Below, one piece after another: positions 17,370 through 27,350 of a stretch of 64,000 bases of DNA. The translations under genes were made by a program, and so were the position numbers. Under the pieces are notes generated by a model. That model was given only the letters and a program-made list of their open reading frames with translations, was not told the DNA's origin and ran no database searches. This stretch comes from Acidobacteriota bacterium (GTDB lineage Bacteria; Acidobacteriota; Terriglobia; Bryobacterales; Bryobacteraceae): positions 214,966 to 278,965 of the forward strand of contig JAFKEE010000024.1 of assembly GCA_017307505.1 (NCBI GenBank). The letters run 5' to 3'. Within the stretch, counting starts at the first letter, position 1. Each line of letters starts with the position of its first letter.

Positions 17370-18982
17370 TCGCGACGGGCCCTCTTATCCAATTGAACCA
17401 TCTGCTTCTTGGAGTTGTCGAGCAGCAGAGCCTTGGCTTTGGGCAGGGAGTCCATCGCTTTCAGCACGGCCGGGTCGGTTTCGATGGCATAGCGCAGGGA
17501 CTCATCGAGCGATACTGCCGTGATGAGCGCTTCGCGCTTCAATTGGGTCTTGATCCAGTCGTTGTTCTCGGCCCACTCGGCTTCCGTGAACTGCGCGTTG
17601 TTCTTCAGCGCGTAGTCGTGGAATTCGTTCAGCATGGCGTTGTCCGGAGTCCAATCCTTAGCCAGCGTGGTGCTGTGCGAGGAGAAGTACTTCGGCAGGA
17701 AGTCGCGGAAGGCGCTGCGGCGGGCCAGCTCGATCTGGAACTTGTTGTATTTGATGACGAACTTCTCGTCCGGCGTGATGCCGTTGCCGCCGTAGACTGC
17801 CCGGCCGGCGTCGGTCATTTTGACATCGGTGGAATCTTTCTGCGCGCCGTCCTTGCGGTTGAAGTAGTACTCATAGAAAGATCCGCTCGTGTAATCGCGC
17901 TGGATGAGGCGGCCGGACGGGGTGTAGTACTTTGCCGTCGTCAGGGCAAGGCCGGTGTTCTCGGAGAGCGGGAAGACCGTCTGCACGAGTCCCTTGCCGA
18001 AGGTGTTGTCGCCGAAGATCCAGGCGCGGTCGTGATCCTGCAGGGCACCGGCCACGATTTCAGCGGCCGAGGCGGAGTAGCGATTCACCATTACGACGAT
18101 CGGATAGTCACGGGCGGAGCTGCCGTTGCTGGCGGTGTAGGGGCGCTCTGGGGAGGAACGGCCACGGTGGCTGACAACGGTTTGGCCCTTGCGGAGGAAA
18201 TGGCCGGCGACGGCGACGCCTTCATTCAGAAGACCGCCCGGGTTGTCGCGCAGGTCGAAGACGAGGCCCTTGATGTTAGATTCGCCCAGCTTGTGCATCG
18301 CGTCCTCCAACTCCTTCGAGGTGTTCTCGTTGAAGCTTTCCACGTCGATGTAGGCGATGCCGGGCTTAAGCCAGAACGCATTCTGGACGCTAAAGCGTGG
18401 AATCTCGCCGCGCACCAGATTGAAAGTAATGGGTTTGTCGACACCTTCGCGGGCGATCAGGACCTGGACCTTGGTGCCCTTGGGGCCCTTCAACAGGTCG
18501 GCCACTTCGGAGGTGTTCATGCCGTCGGTGCGCTTGTCGTTCACTTCGACGATGACGTCACCCGGGCGGATGCCGGCCTTGTAGGCGGGTGAGCCTGTAA
18601 ATGGCGCCACGACCACAATGCGGCTATCCTTCGGCTGGATGGTCATACCCACGCCGTAGTAGGAGCCGCGCTGGTCTTCGCGGAGCTGCTGGAAGTCGCG
18701 CGGGTCAAAGAAGCTGGAGTGGGGATCCAAGGTCCGAAGCATGCCGGGGACGGCACCTTTATATATGGCCTTGTCAGGATTTACTTTGTCCGCGGCGTTC
18801 TCTTCGACGAGCCGGTAGATGGAAGTAAAGGTCTTAAGCCCGGCACTGAGTTCGTCGTCGGCCGAAGCAGGGGCGGCTGAGGATTCGGCAAGGGCCGATG
18901 CGCCTGGGCCGAAGTTTCCGGCGACTATCGCGCAGGACGCGATCACCAGTAAAGAAAAGACAAAAGCGCGGATTTGGCGCAT
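17366..18982 (-). CDS. C-terminal processing protease, S41A family
   Basis: The product is 538 residues from the ATG at 18982; GGGGAGG lies 7 bases upstream and the N-terminus is then a signal peptide (MRQIRAFVFSLLVIASCAIVA in two parts). A longer in-frame start at 19009 lacks both merits. A PDZ domain is visible (VAPFTGSPAYKAGIRPGDVI). The S41 core has DLRDNPGG, the Ser in YSASAAEI and the Lys in FGKGLVQ 25 residues after the second Ser, the Ser/Lys dyad of CtpA/Prc enzymes. These proteases act in the periplasm on the C-termini of cell-envelope proteins. guaA follows with a 4-base overlap. Confidence 0.93.
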   Translation of the reverse strand: MRQIRAFVFSLLVIASCAIVAGNFGPGASALAESSAAPASADDELSAGLKTFTSIYRLVEENAADKVNPDKAIYKGAVPGMLRTLDPHSSFFDPRDFQQLREDQRGSYYGVGMTIQPKDSRIVVVAPFTGSPAYKAGIRPGDVIVEVNDKRTDGMNTSEVADLLKGPKGTKVQVLIAREGVDKPITFNLVRGEIPRFSVQNAFWLKPGIAYIDVESFNENTSKELEDAMHKLGESNIKGLVFDLRDNPGGLLNEGVAVAGHFLRKGQTVVSHRGRSSPERPYTASNGSSARDYPIVVMVNRYSASAAEIVAGALQDHDRAWIFGDNTFGKGLVQTVFPLSENTGLALTTAKYYTPSGRLIQRDYTSGSFYEYYFNRKDGAQKDSTDVKMTDAGRAVYGGNGITPDEKFVIKYNKFQIELARRSAFRDFLPKYFSSHSTTLAKDWTPDNAMLNEFHDYALKNNAQFTEAEWAENNDWIKTQLKREALITAVSLDESLRYAIETDPAVLKAMDSLPKAKALLLDNSKKQMVQLDKRARRD

Positions 18983-19103
18983 GTATTGGCCTCCCCAGAC
19001 CTGACCCAAGTATAACGCAGGGCCTCTGAGCCGTTAGACGACACAGAGACCCTGTAGGTTTGAGAAATGTAAAAGTAAGGTCTAAATTCCCGCAATGGAG
19101 CCG

Positions 19104-19604
19104 CTAGACAGCCTTGGACTTGCGTGCGGCGGCCGGCGCCTCGCTCTTGGGCGGCTTGCGGGGGGTGACCGTCAGCCGACGAACCTGGTCCGTTACACAG
19201 ACCAGGAACATCGGCTGCTTGGCGGCTTTGAGCAGATCGATGATCCGCTCCTGACTCTCCTCGAGATAGATGGACTTACCGTCAGTAAGCAGGTGCAAGT
19301 CACTGCCGGCGTTGAGGATATCGGAAAGGCGCTTGCCCATCTCGCGCTGCAGGAAGCGCAGTACGCGGCGGATCTTCTGGAGGCTGAAGCCTTTGCGGCG
19401 CAGCTCGGCGATCACGCTGACCTCGACCACTTCCTCAGTCAGATAAATTCGCTTGTGGCCCTCATGACGGGGGGAAACCACCCTTTGTTCATCCCACCAC
19501 TGCAGTTGCCGGAGGCTGACTCCGGACAAACGCGACACGTCAGCGCTCGAAAAAGTCCGCTCTCCGGGGGCGGGTGCGCCCTGTCGCGATTTTGTTTTGA
19601 ACAT
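19104..19604 (-). CDS. MerR-type HTH transcriptional regulator
   Basis: The product is 166 residues from the ATG at 19604, which has AAGGGAG 6 bases upstream; an upstream in-frame start at 19670 has no such site. The winged-helix motif is FSSADVSRLSGVSLRQLQWW (about 19-38), then the second recognition segment GHKRIYLTEEVVEVSVIAEL and the helical RRKGFSLQKIRRVLRFLQ, all typical of MerR/MlrA-like proteins. The C-terminal part (LHLLTDGKSIYLEESQERIIDLL) has no Cys pair, so a metal effector is unlikely. The end is Lys/Ala-rich. It lies between thiS and the S41 protease on the same strand. Targets and effector are unknown. Confidence 0.88.
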   Translation of the reverse strand: MFKTKSRQGAPAPGERTFSSADVSRLSGVSLRQLQWWDEQRVVSPRHEGHKRIYLTEEVVEVSVIAELRRKGFSLQKIRRVLRFLQREMGKRLSDILNAGSDLHLLTDGKSIYLEESQERIIDLLKAAKQPMFLVCVTDQVRRLTVTPRKPPKSEAPAAARKSKAV

Positions 19605-19724
19605 CTCACTCCCTTTCTGTTTGGGCCCAAAACTCATACACGAGTCTATAGGAGGGGTAAGGGAAGTCAATTCGCAAGATCTGGCGCAATTTCGAACCGC
19701 GCCACTAGGGGATGGGGGGCACTT

Positions 19725-19958
19725 TCAGCGGCGGCCGCCACCCACAAAGGTGACGATTTCGAGGGAGGCGCCGGGTTCGATGGGGGTGGTATCCCAGTCG
19801 GGCTTGCGGACGATCTCGCGATTGAGTTCGACCGCGACGCGGCCGGAATCGAGCCCGAGATGGGTCAGTAGCTGGCGAATATTCAGACCGGAAGGTATGA
19901 TTCGGTCTTCTCCGTTGACTTTGATAGGGATATTGAGACCACCAAGTTGGTTTGACAC
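19725..19958 (-). CDS. thiS: ThiS-like sulfur carrier protein with two residues beyond GG
   Basis: The product is 77 residues. The ubiquitin-like fold pattern of ThiS is clear: IKVNGEDRIIP, NIRQLLTHLGL, RVAVELNREIVRK and the ending LEIVTFVGGG. ThiS is adenylated and thiocarboxylated at a C-terminal Gly-Gly and delivers sulfur for the thiazole of thiamin. Here the reading frame adds Arg-Arg after GGG before TGA at 19725-19727. The start is GTG (19956-19958), which overlaps the -35 box of the divergent nuo promoter. No other thiamin genes are in the window, so its enzymatic partners are elsewhere. A different ubiquitin-like sulfur carrier role cannot be excluded. Confidence 0.82.
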   Translation of the reverse strand: MSNQLGGLNIPIKVNGEDRIIPSGLNIRQLLTHLGLDSGRVAVELNREIVRKPDWDTTPIEPGASLEIVTFVGGGRR

Positions 19959-19981
19959 GCTTCTCTGAGGCTCATTATAGT
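19952..19981 (+). promoter_or_regulatory. Sigma-70-type promoter of the nuo operon
   Basis: TTGACA at 19952-19957, an 18-base spacer and TATAGT at 19976-19981 match the housekeeping consensus closely. Transcription would begin near 19988, about 30 bases before the nuoA ATG. The -35 box overlaps the GTG start codon of the divergent thiS. On the other strand the same AT-rich spot reads TATAAT (19974-19979), a possible -10 for thiS but with a very short leader. Confidence 0.65.
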
Positions 19982-20018
19982 TAAAAGTTAACGCCCCGGG
20001 GACTCGACAACTGCACTC

Positions 20019-20417
20019 ATGCCCACATCTGTCTTAGAAGCTTACTTCCCGGTCCTGGTCCAGGTGATCTTGGCTGCCGCCGTGGCCGCGGGATTGCTTG
20101 GCGCGGGCGTTTTACTGGGTAAACGCGTCAAGAATAAAGTTAAAGACACACCCTACGAATGCGGCATCACACCGACGGGCTCCGCGAAGGAGCGCTTCAG
20201 TGTCAAGTTCTACCTGGTGGCGATGCTCTTCATCCTTTTCGATATTGAGGCGATCTTCCTGTATCCCTGGGCCGTGGTGTATCGCGAGCTGAAGCTGTTT
20301 GGGTTCTTCGAGATGCTCCTCTTCATCGGCCTTGTGCTGGCCGGCTTCTTCTACATATGGAAGAAGGGGGTATTGAATTGGGCCGCTGAGGAGAGCCAGC
20401 AGGATAGCCAGCGCTAG
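20019..20417 (+). CDS. nuoA: NADH-quinone oxidoreductase subunit A
   Basis: The product is 132 residues with three membrane helices (about 10-34, 65-85 and 92-112). The family signatures are TPYECGITPTGSAKERFSVKF, here split by the loop, and FDIEAIFLYPWAV with its conserved acidic pair. NuoA is part of the membrane arm of complex I near the quinone site. It is the first gene of a long nuo operon, and a good promoter lies upstream. No clear ribosome site precedes the ATG. The next gene is nuoC, not nuoB, after a 13-base gap. Confidence 0.95.
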   Translation: MPTSVLEAYFPVLVQVILAAAVAAGLLGAGVLLGKRVKNKVKDTPYECGITPTGSAKERFSVKFYLVAMLFILFDIEAIFLYPWAVVYRELKLFGFFEMLLFIGLVLAGFFYIWKKGVLNWAAEESQQDSQR

Positions 20418-20430
20418 AGGGGGCGCCAGA

Positions 20431-20919
20431 ATGTTGCCGGACAATTTGAAGGATATGGCCGTGCCTGCCGCGATCGAGGCCTGGGACTCAGCGGTGGTGA
20501 CGGGCGGAAGCCACGAGTTTGGCGAAACGCTGCTCTATGTGCAACCGGAGCGCATTGTGGCGGTCTGCCAGTACCTGAAGACTCAATTGAAATTTGAACG
20601 CCTGACGGGCGTCACCTGCATCGACCGGTTCCCTGCCGAACCACGCTTCGAGGTACTGTATCTGCTTCATTCCATTGCCAGGAATGAGCGGCTGAAGCTC
20701 AAAGTCGCGCTGGGCAGCGACAATCCGCAGGTGGAGAGTGTGACCGCCGTCTGGGCCGGCGCCGACTGGTATGAGCGCGAAGTGTTCGATCTGTTCGGGG
20801 TGACCTTCACGAACCACCCGAACCTGAAGCGGCTGATGATGCCCGAAAACTGGGAAGGCCATCCGTTGAGGAAAGACTTCCCTGTTCACGGTCATAAGTA
20901 CAGCTACCAGAACGACTAA
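20431..20919 (+). CDS. nuoC: NADH-quinone oxidoreductase subunit C (30 kDa)
   Basis: The product is 162 residues, a stand-alone NuoC rather than a NuoCD fusion. The defining segment is WYEREVFDLFGVTFTNHP (about 112-129), followed by LMMPENWEGHPLRKDFPV, both characteristic of the 30 kDa subunit. NuoC sits in the peripheral arm against NuoD and NuoB. The purine-rich AGAGGGGG is about 10 bases upstream. In the standard order nuoB lies between nuoA and nuoC; here it is absent. Confidence 0.96.
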   Translation: MLPDNLKDMAVPAAIEAWDSAVVTGGSHEFGETLLYVQPERIVAVCQYLKTQLKFERLTGVTCIDRFPAEPRFEVLYLLHSIARNERLKLKVALGSDNPQVESVTAVWAGADWYEREVFDLFGVTFTNHPNLKRLMMPENWEGHPLRKDFPVHGHKYSYQND

Positions 20920-20959
20920 GCGGACCAGAAGTGTGCGTCCGGTTCTGAAGAGGGGAACC

Positions 20960-22195
20960 ATGAACGAAATCGACGAAACGACAGTGCCCTCCGGCTTCGA
21001 AACACAAGTAACGGAGAATCTGGCGGGCGGTGGCCGCAGGATGGTCCTGAACATGGGGCCCCAGCACCCGTCCACCCACGGCGTTCTGCGCATCCTGCTG
21101 GAACTGGACGGCGAAATCATCCAGAAGGCCGAACCCGACATCGGGTTCCTGCATACGGGCATCGAGAAGCAGGCCGAAACCCTCACCTGGCAGCAGGTTG
21201 TCACGTTGACCGACCGCATGGACTACCTGTCCAACATGGCCAACAACCTGGCCTATGTGCTGCCGGTGGAAAAACTGCTGGGCATTGAAATCCCGCCGAA
21301 GGCGCAATGGCTGCGTGTGCTGCTGTCGGAACTCTCGCGTATCAACAGCCACGCGGTGTGGCTGGGCACCCACGCGCTTGACCTGGGCGCGATGACGGTC
21401 TTCTTCTACTGTTTCCGCGAGCGCGAAGACATTCTCCGGCTGTTCGAGATGTTTAGCGGCCAACGCCTGATGACGAGTTACATCCGCATCGGCGGGGTCG
21501 CGCTGGAGCCGCCACGCGGTTGGGAAAAGGCCGTGGGGCGCTTCGTTGACGGACTGCAGGAGAAGATCGACGAATACGAGAACCTGCTCAATACGAACCC
21601 GATCTTCCTCCAGCGCACCCAGAAGGTTGGTTATCTCAGCCTGGAGCAATTGCTGGATATCGGCGTGACCGGCCCGATGATCCGCGCGGCGGGTCTCAAG
21701 TGGGACATCCGCAAGTCGGAGCCCTACTCGAGCTACGAGAAGTTTGATTTCGACATCCCGGTCTACAACGAGAGCGACGTGTATGCCCGCTTCCGGGTCC
21801 GCCTGGAAGAGATGCGGCAGAGCGCGCGGATCTGCAAGCAGGCTATGGAGGGCATGCCGGAAGGCGCCTGGAAGGCCGATGCGCCCAAGGTGGTGCTGCC
21901 TGACCGCGAAAAGATGAAGACGCAGATGGAAGCGCTCATCTACCACTTCAAGATCGTCACGGAAGGTTTCCGTGTGCCTGCCGGCGAGGCGTATGTCCCG
22001 GTGGAATCGCCCCGCGGCGAAATCGGATTCTATGCGGTAAGCGACGGCACTTCGAAGCCTTACCGTGTGTTCATGCGGACCCCGAGCTTTGGCAACCTGC
22101 AGTGCCTGTCCGCGCTGTTTGAGGGCAAGTTGATCTCCGACTCCATCGCCGCGCTCGGCAGCATGGACTTCGTCCTCGGCGACGTGGACCGCTAA
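20960..22195 (+). CDS. nuoD: NADH-quinone oxidoreductase subunit D (49 kDa)
   Basis: The product is 411 residues from the ATG at 20960, which has GAGGGGAA just upstream; an in-frame GTG at 20933 is less likely. Family motifs are NMGPQHPSTHGVLR, the quinone-site region with His and Tyr, DIGFLHTGIEKQAE, YLSNMANNLAYVLPVEKL and the ending GSMDFVLGDVDR. NuoD forms the quinone-binding pocket with NuoB. Since NuoB is not encoded in this operon, the partner must come from another locus. Confidence 0.97.
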   Translation: MNEIDETTVPSGFETQVTENLAGGGRRMVLNMGPQHPSTHGVLRILLELDGEIIQKAEPDIGFLHTGIEKQAETLTWQQVVTLTDRMDYLSNMANNLAYVLPVEKLLGIEIPPKAQWLRVLLSELSRINSHAVWLGTHALDLGAMTVFFYCFREREDILRLFEMFSGQRLMTSYIRIGGVALEPPRGWEKAVGRFVDGLQEKIDEYENLLNTNPIFLQRTQKVGYLSLEQLLDIGVTGPMIRAAGLKWDIRKSEPYSSYEKFDFDIPVYNESDVYARFRVRLEEMRQSARICKQAMEGMPEGAWKADAPKVVLPDREKMKTQMEALIYHFKIVTEGFRVPAGEAYVPVESPRGEIGFYAVSDGTSKPYRVFMRTPSFGNLQCLSALFEGKLISDSIAALGSMDFVLGDVDR

Positions 22196-22212
22196 GGAAC
22201 AGAGAGACTGTC

Positions 22213-22695
22213 ATGACCTTTTCACCCGAACTCGAAGCCAAGTTCGCGAAGATGATCCAGAACTACCCGCCGGGCCGCCAGAAGGGCGCGCTGATCCCGA
22301 TGCTGTTGTTCGCTCAGGATGAAGTGGGCTCGATGACCCCGGAACTGATCGACGAAGTTTCCAAGCGGCTCAAGGTGAATAGGGTAGAGATCGAGGAAGT
22401 CATCGGCTATTACACGATGCTGACCCGCGAACCGCGCGGTAAGCATCACGTACAGATCTGCACGAACGTGAGCTGCATGCTGACAGGCGGCGAAGAGCTC
22501 TACCAGCACGCCTGCAAGAAGCTGGGGATCGGCAACAAGCAGAAGACGGCGGATGGGCAGTTCTCGCTGGAAGAAGTGGAATGCCTGGGTGCCTGCTCTT
22601 GGGCTCCGGCCATGATGGTCGACTACGACTTCCATTTCAACGTGACGCCGGAGAAGCTGGACGGGCTCATCGAGAGCCTGAAGAAGACGCAGTAG
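22213..22695 (+). CDS. nuoE: NADH-quinone oxidoreductase subunit E (24 kDa, 2Fe-2S)
   Basis: The product is 160 residues. An N-terminal helical part (YPPGRQKGALIPMLLFAQDE) leads to a thioredoxin-like domain with the four [2Fe-2S] ligands in CTNVSC (the first Cys and the one five residues on) and ECLGACSWAP. It belongs to the NADH-oxidising module with NuoF and NuoG and binds cluster N1a. The gene starts 17 bases after nuoD and ends 24 bases before nuoF. Confidence 0.96.
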   Translation: MTFSPELEAKFAKMIQNYPPGRQKGALIPMLLFAQDEVGSMTPELIDEVSKRLKVNRVEIEEVIGYYTMLTREPRGKHHVQICTNVSCMLTGGEELYQHACKKLGIGNKQKTADGQFSLEEVECLGACSWAPAMMVDYDFHFNVTPEKLDGLIESLKKTQ

Positions 22696-22719
22696 GGGAT
22701 CCATTCTGGGGAAAACGAA

Positions 22720-24042
<1,323 letters not shown>

Positions 24043-24051
24043 GGAGAAGAC

Positions 24052-26133
24052 ATGGCCGATCCCATTACGCTGACAATCGACGGTAGACAGGTGAAGGTGC
24101 CGGCCGGCACTCTGGTCATCGAAGCTGCCAAGACGGTCGGTATTGAAGTGCCCTCGTTCTGCTACTACGAAGGCTTCTCGCTGCAGGCCGCCTGCCGCAT
24201 GTGCCTGGTGGAAGTGGAAAAAATGCCCAAGCTGCAGCCCGGCTGTACGCTGCCCGCGGCGGAAGGCATGGTGGTCTACACCGAATCGCCGAAGGTTGTC
24301 GAGGCGCGCAAGGGCATGCTCGAGTTTCTGTTGTCCAACCATCCGCTGGATTGCCCGGTGTGCGACAAAGGCGGCGAGTGCGAACTGCAGGACATGACGT
24401 TCCGCTACGGGGCGGGCGAGAGCCGCTTCGTCGAGATCAAGCATCACGTCGATGAAAAGCAGTGGAGCCCGGCGGTGTACTACGATGCCGCACGGTGCAT
24501 TCTCTGCTACCGCTGCATTCGCGTTTGCGACGAGGGCCTCGGCGTGGGCGCCCTCGGACTGACTTACCGCGGGGTGGCGGCGGAGATCACGCCGAGCCAC
24601 GGCGATCATCTCGAGTGCGATGAGTGCGGCTGGTGTATCGATGTCTGCCCTGTGGGCGCACTGACCTCCGGCACCTACCGCTATAAGTCGCGGCCCTGGG
24701 AGATGAGCTATGCGGGGACGATCTGTACCCACTGCTCCGACGGCTGCAAGACGACGTTGAGCGTGCGCAATGGGGAAGTGATCCGCGCCAATAATCGTGA
24801 CCGCAGCGGCGTGAACGGCGAGTTCCTGTGCGTGAAGGGCCGCTTTGGTTTCGACTTCGTGCATAGTGAGGAGCGGCTGCAGTCGCCTCTGCTGCGCAAG
24901 GACGGCAAGCTGGAGCCGGTGAGCTGGAGTGAGGCGCTGGCCGCGGTGGCCGCCCGCTTCGGCGAGGTGAAGGCGCGCAACGGCAAGTTCGGCATTCTGG
25001 GTTCCACCCACACAACCAACGAAGAGAATTACTTCCTGCAGAAGTTCGCACGGCAGGGACTGGGCACGGCGAACATTGACCATCACCGGTCGGGTGATGT
25101 GCCGGCTCTGCTGGATGCACTGAGCGGGAAGACTGGCAAGCTGGCTTCTTCCGCGGATCTTTACAACGCCAAGGCCGCTCTGGTGATCGGCAGCGACCTG
25201 GCACAGCAGCATCCGTTCCTGGCCTTCCAGTTGCGTGCGAATTTCCGGCATCATCAGGCTGCGGTTTATACGGTGACCAGCGGTACGGTGCGGGAAGAGC
25301 AGTATGCGGCGAAGAGCCTGCACTGTGAGGCCGGCCAGGAGCTGGCATCGGCGCAGTCGCTGGCCGAGGATCTGAAGAAGCATGGCGATCTGGTGATCCT
25401 GTTCGGCGATGCGGTTCGCGGGCAGGCGGTAAGCCAGCTTGTGGCGTTTGGCGAGTCGCTGGGCATTCCCGTGAAGTATGTGTGTCTGGTGGACTACGCG
25501 AATTCCCGCGGAGCCATGGACATGGGCCTGCTGCCCGATCTTGGGCCGGGCTATCACGCCGCTCCGGCGGTTGGCCTGTCTCGCGATGAGATGCTGGCCG
25601 CTGCCGATCTCGACGTGCTGTGGGTGGTGGGTTCGAACCCCTTCAAAACCACTGCGCCGGCGGGCACCAAGACGTTTACCGTTGTGCAGGACCTCTTCCT
25701 TACCGAGACCGCGCAGCGCGCCGATGTGGTGCTGCCCGCGGCGAGCGCGTATGAGAAGAACGGCACGGTCACGAATGTCTGCGGCGAAGTGCAGCGCCTG
25801 AAGCAGGGACCGAAGGTCATGGGCACGAAGTCGGACCTCGAGATCTTCGGGCTGCTGGCGAAGGAGCTTGGGCTGAACCTGGGCATCTGGACGGCGGACA
25901 AGGTTTTTGAAGAGATCCGGCGGACGGTGCCGGGTTATAACGTGCCGTTGCCGGTGATTGCGACCGGCGGCGCGGCGCAGACCGCGGCGGTGAATGGCGG
26001 CGTGCCCTCGAAGGGTAAGCCGGAATACATTCGCTCAGCGGGCGATACGCTTTTCACATCGGGCACCTTGGGGCGCTACTCCAAGATGCTCAATCGAGTC
26101 ATGGAAGCACCGGGACAGTTGTACAAACCGTAA
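24052..26133 (+). CDS. nuoG: NADH-quinone oxidoreductase subunit G (75 kDa, Fe-S)
   Basis: The product is 693 residues. The N-terminal [2Fe-2S] ferredoxin domain contains CYYEGFSLQAACRMC and PGCTLPA; the His-Cys3 motif is HPLDCPVCDKGGEC, and two four-Cys clusters are CILCYRCIRVC and CDECGWCIDVCPVGAL. A molybdopterin-oxidoreductase-like domain (from about 220) begins with another Cys group, CTHCSDGC, and is followed by WSEALAAVAARF. The C-terminal part is shorter than in E. coli NuoG. The ribosome site GGGAGAAG precedes the ATG. It channels electrons from NuoE/F towards NuoI, whose gene is missing here. Confidence 0.96.
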   Translation: MADPITLTIDGRQVKVPAGTLVIEAAKTVGIEVPSFCYYEGFSLQAACRMCLVEVEKMPKLQPGCTLPAAEGMVVYTESPKVVEARKGMLEFLLSNHPLDCPVCDKGGECELQDMTFRYGAGESRFVEIKHHVDEKQWSPAVYYDAARCILCYRCIRVCDEGLGVGALGLTYRGVAAEITPSHGDHLECDECGWCIDVCPVGALTSGTYRYKSRPWEMSYAGTICTHCSDGCKTTLSVRNGEVIRANNRDRSGVNGEFLCVKGRFGFDFVHSEERLQSPLLRKDGKLEPVSWSEALAAVAARFGEVKARNGKFGILGSTHTTNEENYFLQKFARQGLGTANIDHHRSGDVPALLDALSGKTGKLASSADLYNAKAALVIGSDLAQQHPFLAFQLRANFRHHQAAVYTVTSGTVREEQYAAKSLHCEAGQELASAQSLAEDLKKHGDLVILFGDAVRGQAVSQLVAFGESLGIPVKYVCLVDYANSRGAMDMGLLPDLGPGYHAAPAVGLSRDEMLAAADLDVLWVVGSNPFKTTAPAGTKTFTVVQDLFLTETAQRADVVLPAASAYEKNGTVTNVCGEVQRLKQGPKVMGTKSDLEIFGLLAKELGLNLGIWTADKVFEEIRRTVPGYNVPLPVIATGGAAQTAAVNGGVPSKGKPEYIRSAGDTLFTSGTLGRYSKMLNRVMEAPGQLYKP

Positions 26134-26137
26134 GGCA

Positions 26138-27334
26138 ATGAACTTCTTCCTCCTCAGCCTGATCAAGACCGGCCTGGTGGCGTTTGTTCTGCTCACCACG
26201 CTGGCTTACCTGCAATGGATCGAGCGCAAAGTGCTCGCCCATATCCAACTCCGCCCCGGTCCCTATCGCGTTGGACCGCACGGCTTGCTGCAACCGCTGG
26301 CCGACGTCGTGAAGCTGGCTACAAAGGAAGGCGTCATTCCGGGTAATGCCAACGTCTTCTTCTTCCTGTTCGCGCCGTTCTTCGCCGTCACTCTGGCCTT
26401 AACCTCGATCTCCGTAATTCCCTTTGGTCCGGAGATCGAAGTGTTCGGCGTGAAAACGAACATGGAGCTGACGGGCGTCAACATCGGGGTCCTGTTCATC
26501 CTGGCTCTCTCCTCGCTGGGTGTGTACGGCATTGCCATCGGCGGCTGGGCTTCGAATTCGAAGTATTCGCTGATGGGCGGCCTGCGCAGTTCGGCCCAGA
26601 TGATCAGCTACGAACTGCCGATGTCGCTGGCCATCGCCGCGCCGCTGCTGCTGGTGAACACCTTGAACTTCCGCGATATGGTCAACGCGCAGTCGGGCTA
26701 CTGGCTGGGTGTGATTCCGAAGTGGAACGTCTTCGCCGGACCGTTTCCGCAGTTCTTCAGCTTCCTGATCTTCCTCATCGCGGCATTCGCGGAAACGAAC
26801 CGCGTGCCGTTCGATCTGCCGGAAGCGGAGAGCGAACTGGTGTCGGGCTTCCACACGGAGTACAGCTCGCTGGGCTTCGCGGCGTTCTTCATGGCGGAGT
26901 ACGCGAACATGATCACGGTGTGCTCGGTGGCCACGCTGCTATATCTCGGCGGCTGGCAGCCGCTGTGGCCGTCGTCGCTGGGCTCCGATTTCGTGGCGCC
27001 GCTGATCCACTTTGCCGCGGCCGGCATGCTGTTCTATCACGCCGGCCAGACGGTGAAGAGCCGCACCTGGGACCGCTTCTCGTTCCCGGCCTTCGGTGTC
27101 ATCTTCCTGGTGGTGGGTGCGCTGTTCCTGGTTCCGGTACTGAAACCGATTCTGATTCCGCTGTTCTGGTTCGTGGGCAAGGTGGGCATCCTGCTGTTCA
27201 TCTTTATCTGGATCCGTGGAACGCTGCCGCGCTTCCGTTATGACCAGCTCATGCGGTTTGCCTGGACGTTCCTGTTCCCGGTAGCCATCGTCAACCTGTT
27301 GATCACGGGTCTGCTGGTGGCCTTGCAGAGCTAA
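26138..27334 (+). CDS. nuoH: NADH-quinone oxidoreductase subunit H
   Basis: The product is 398 residues from the ATG at 26138, 4 bases after the nuoG stop; a longer open frame from 25994 runs inside nuoG and is not real. About eight to nine membrane helices are visible. Family motifs are WIERKVLAHIQLRPGPYRVGP in two parts, GGLRSSAQMISYELPM, AAFAETNRVPFDLPEAESEL and GFHTEYS. NuoH links the quinone site to the proton-pumping membrane arm. Normally nuoI follows; here nuoJ comes next. Confidence 0.97.
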   Translation: MNFFLLSLIKTGLVAFVLLTTLAYLQWIERKVLAHIQLRPGPYRVGPHGLLQPLADVVKLATKEGVIPGNANVFFFLFAPFFAVTLALTSISVIPFGPEIEVFGVKTNMELTGVNIGVLFILALSSLGVYGIAIGGWASNSKYSLMGGLRSSAQMISYELPMSLAIAAPLLLVNTLNFRDMVNAQSGYWLGVIPKWNVFAGPFPQFFSFLIFLIAAFAETNRVPFDLPEAESELVSGFHTEYSSLGFAAFFMAEYANMITVCSVATLLYLGGWQPLWPSSLGSDFVAPLIHFAAAGMLFYHAGQTVKSRTWDRFSFPAFGVIFLVVGALFLVPVLKPILIPLFWFVGKVGILLFIFIWIRGTLPRFRYDQLMRFAWTFLFPVAIVNLLITGLLVALQS

Positions 27335-27350
27335 TGAGGTAGCACGCGAA

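Noticed and set aside
19640..19670. MerR-type operator/promoter upstream of the regulator (TTGACT ... TATAGA)
   Set aside because: The spacer is only 14 bases, whereas MerR promoters have long (19-20 base) spacers; no convincing dyad.
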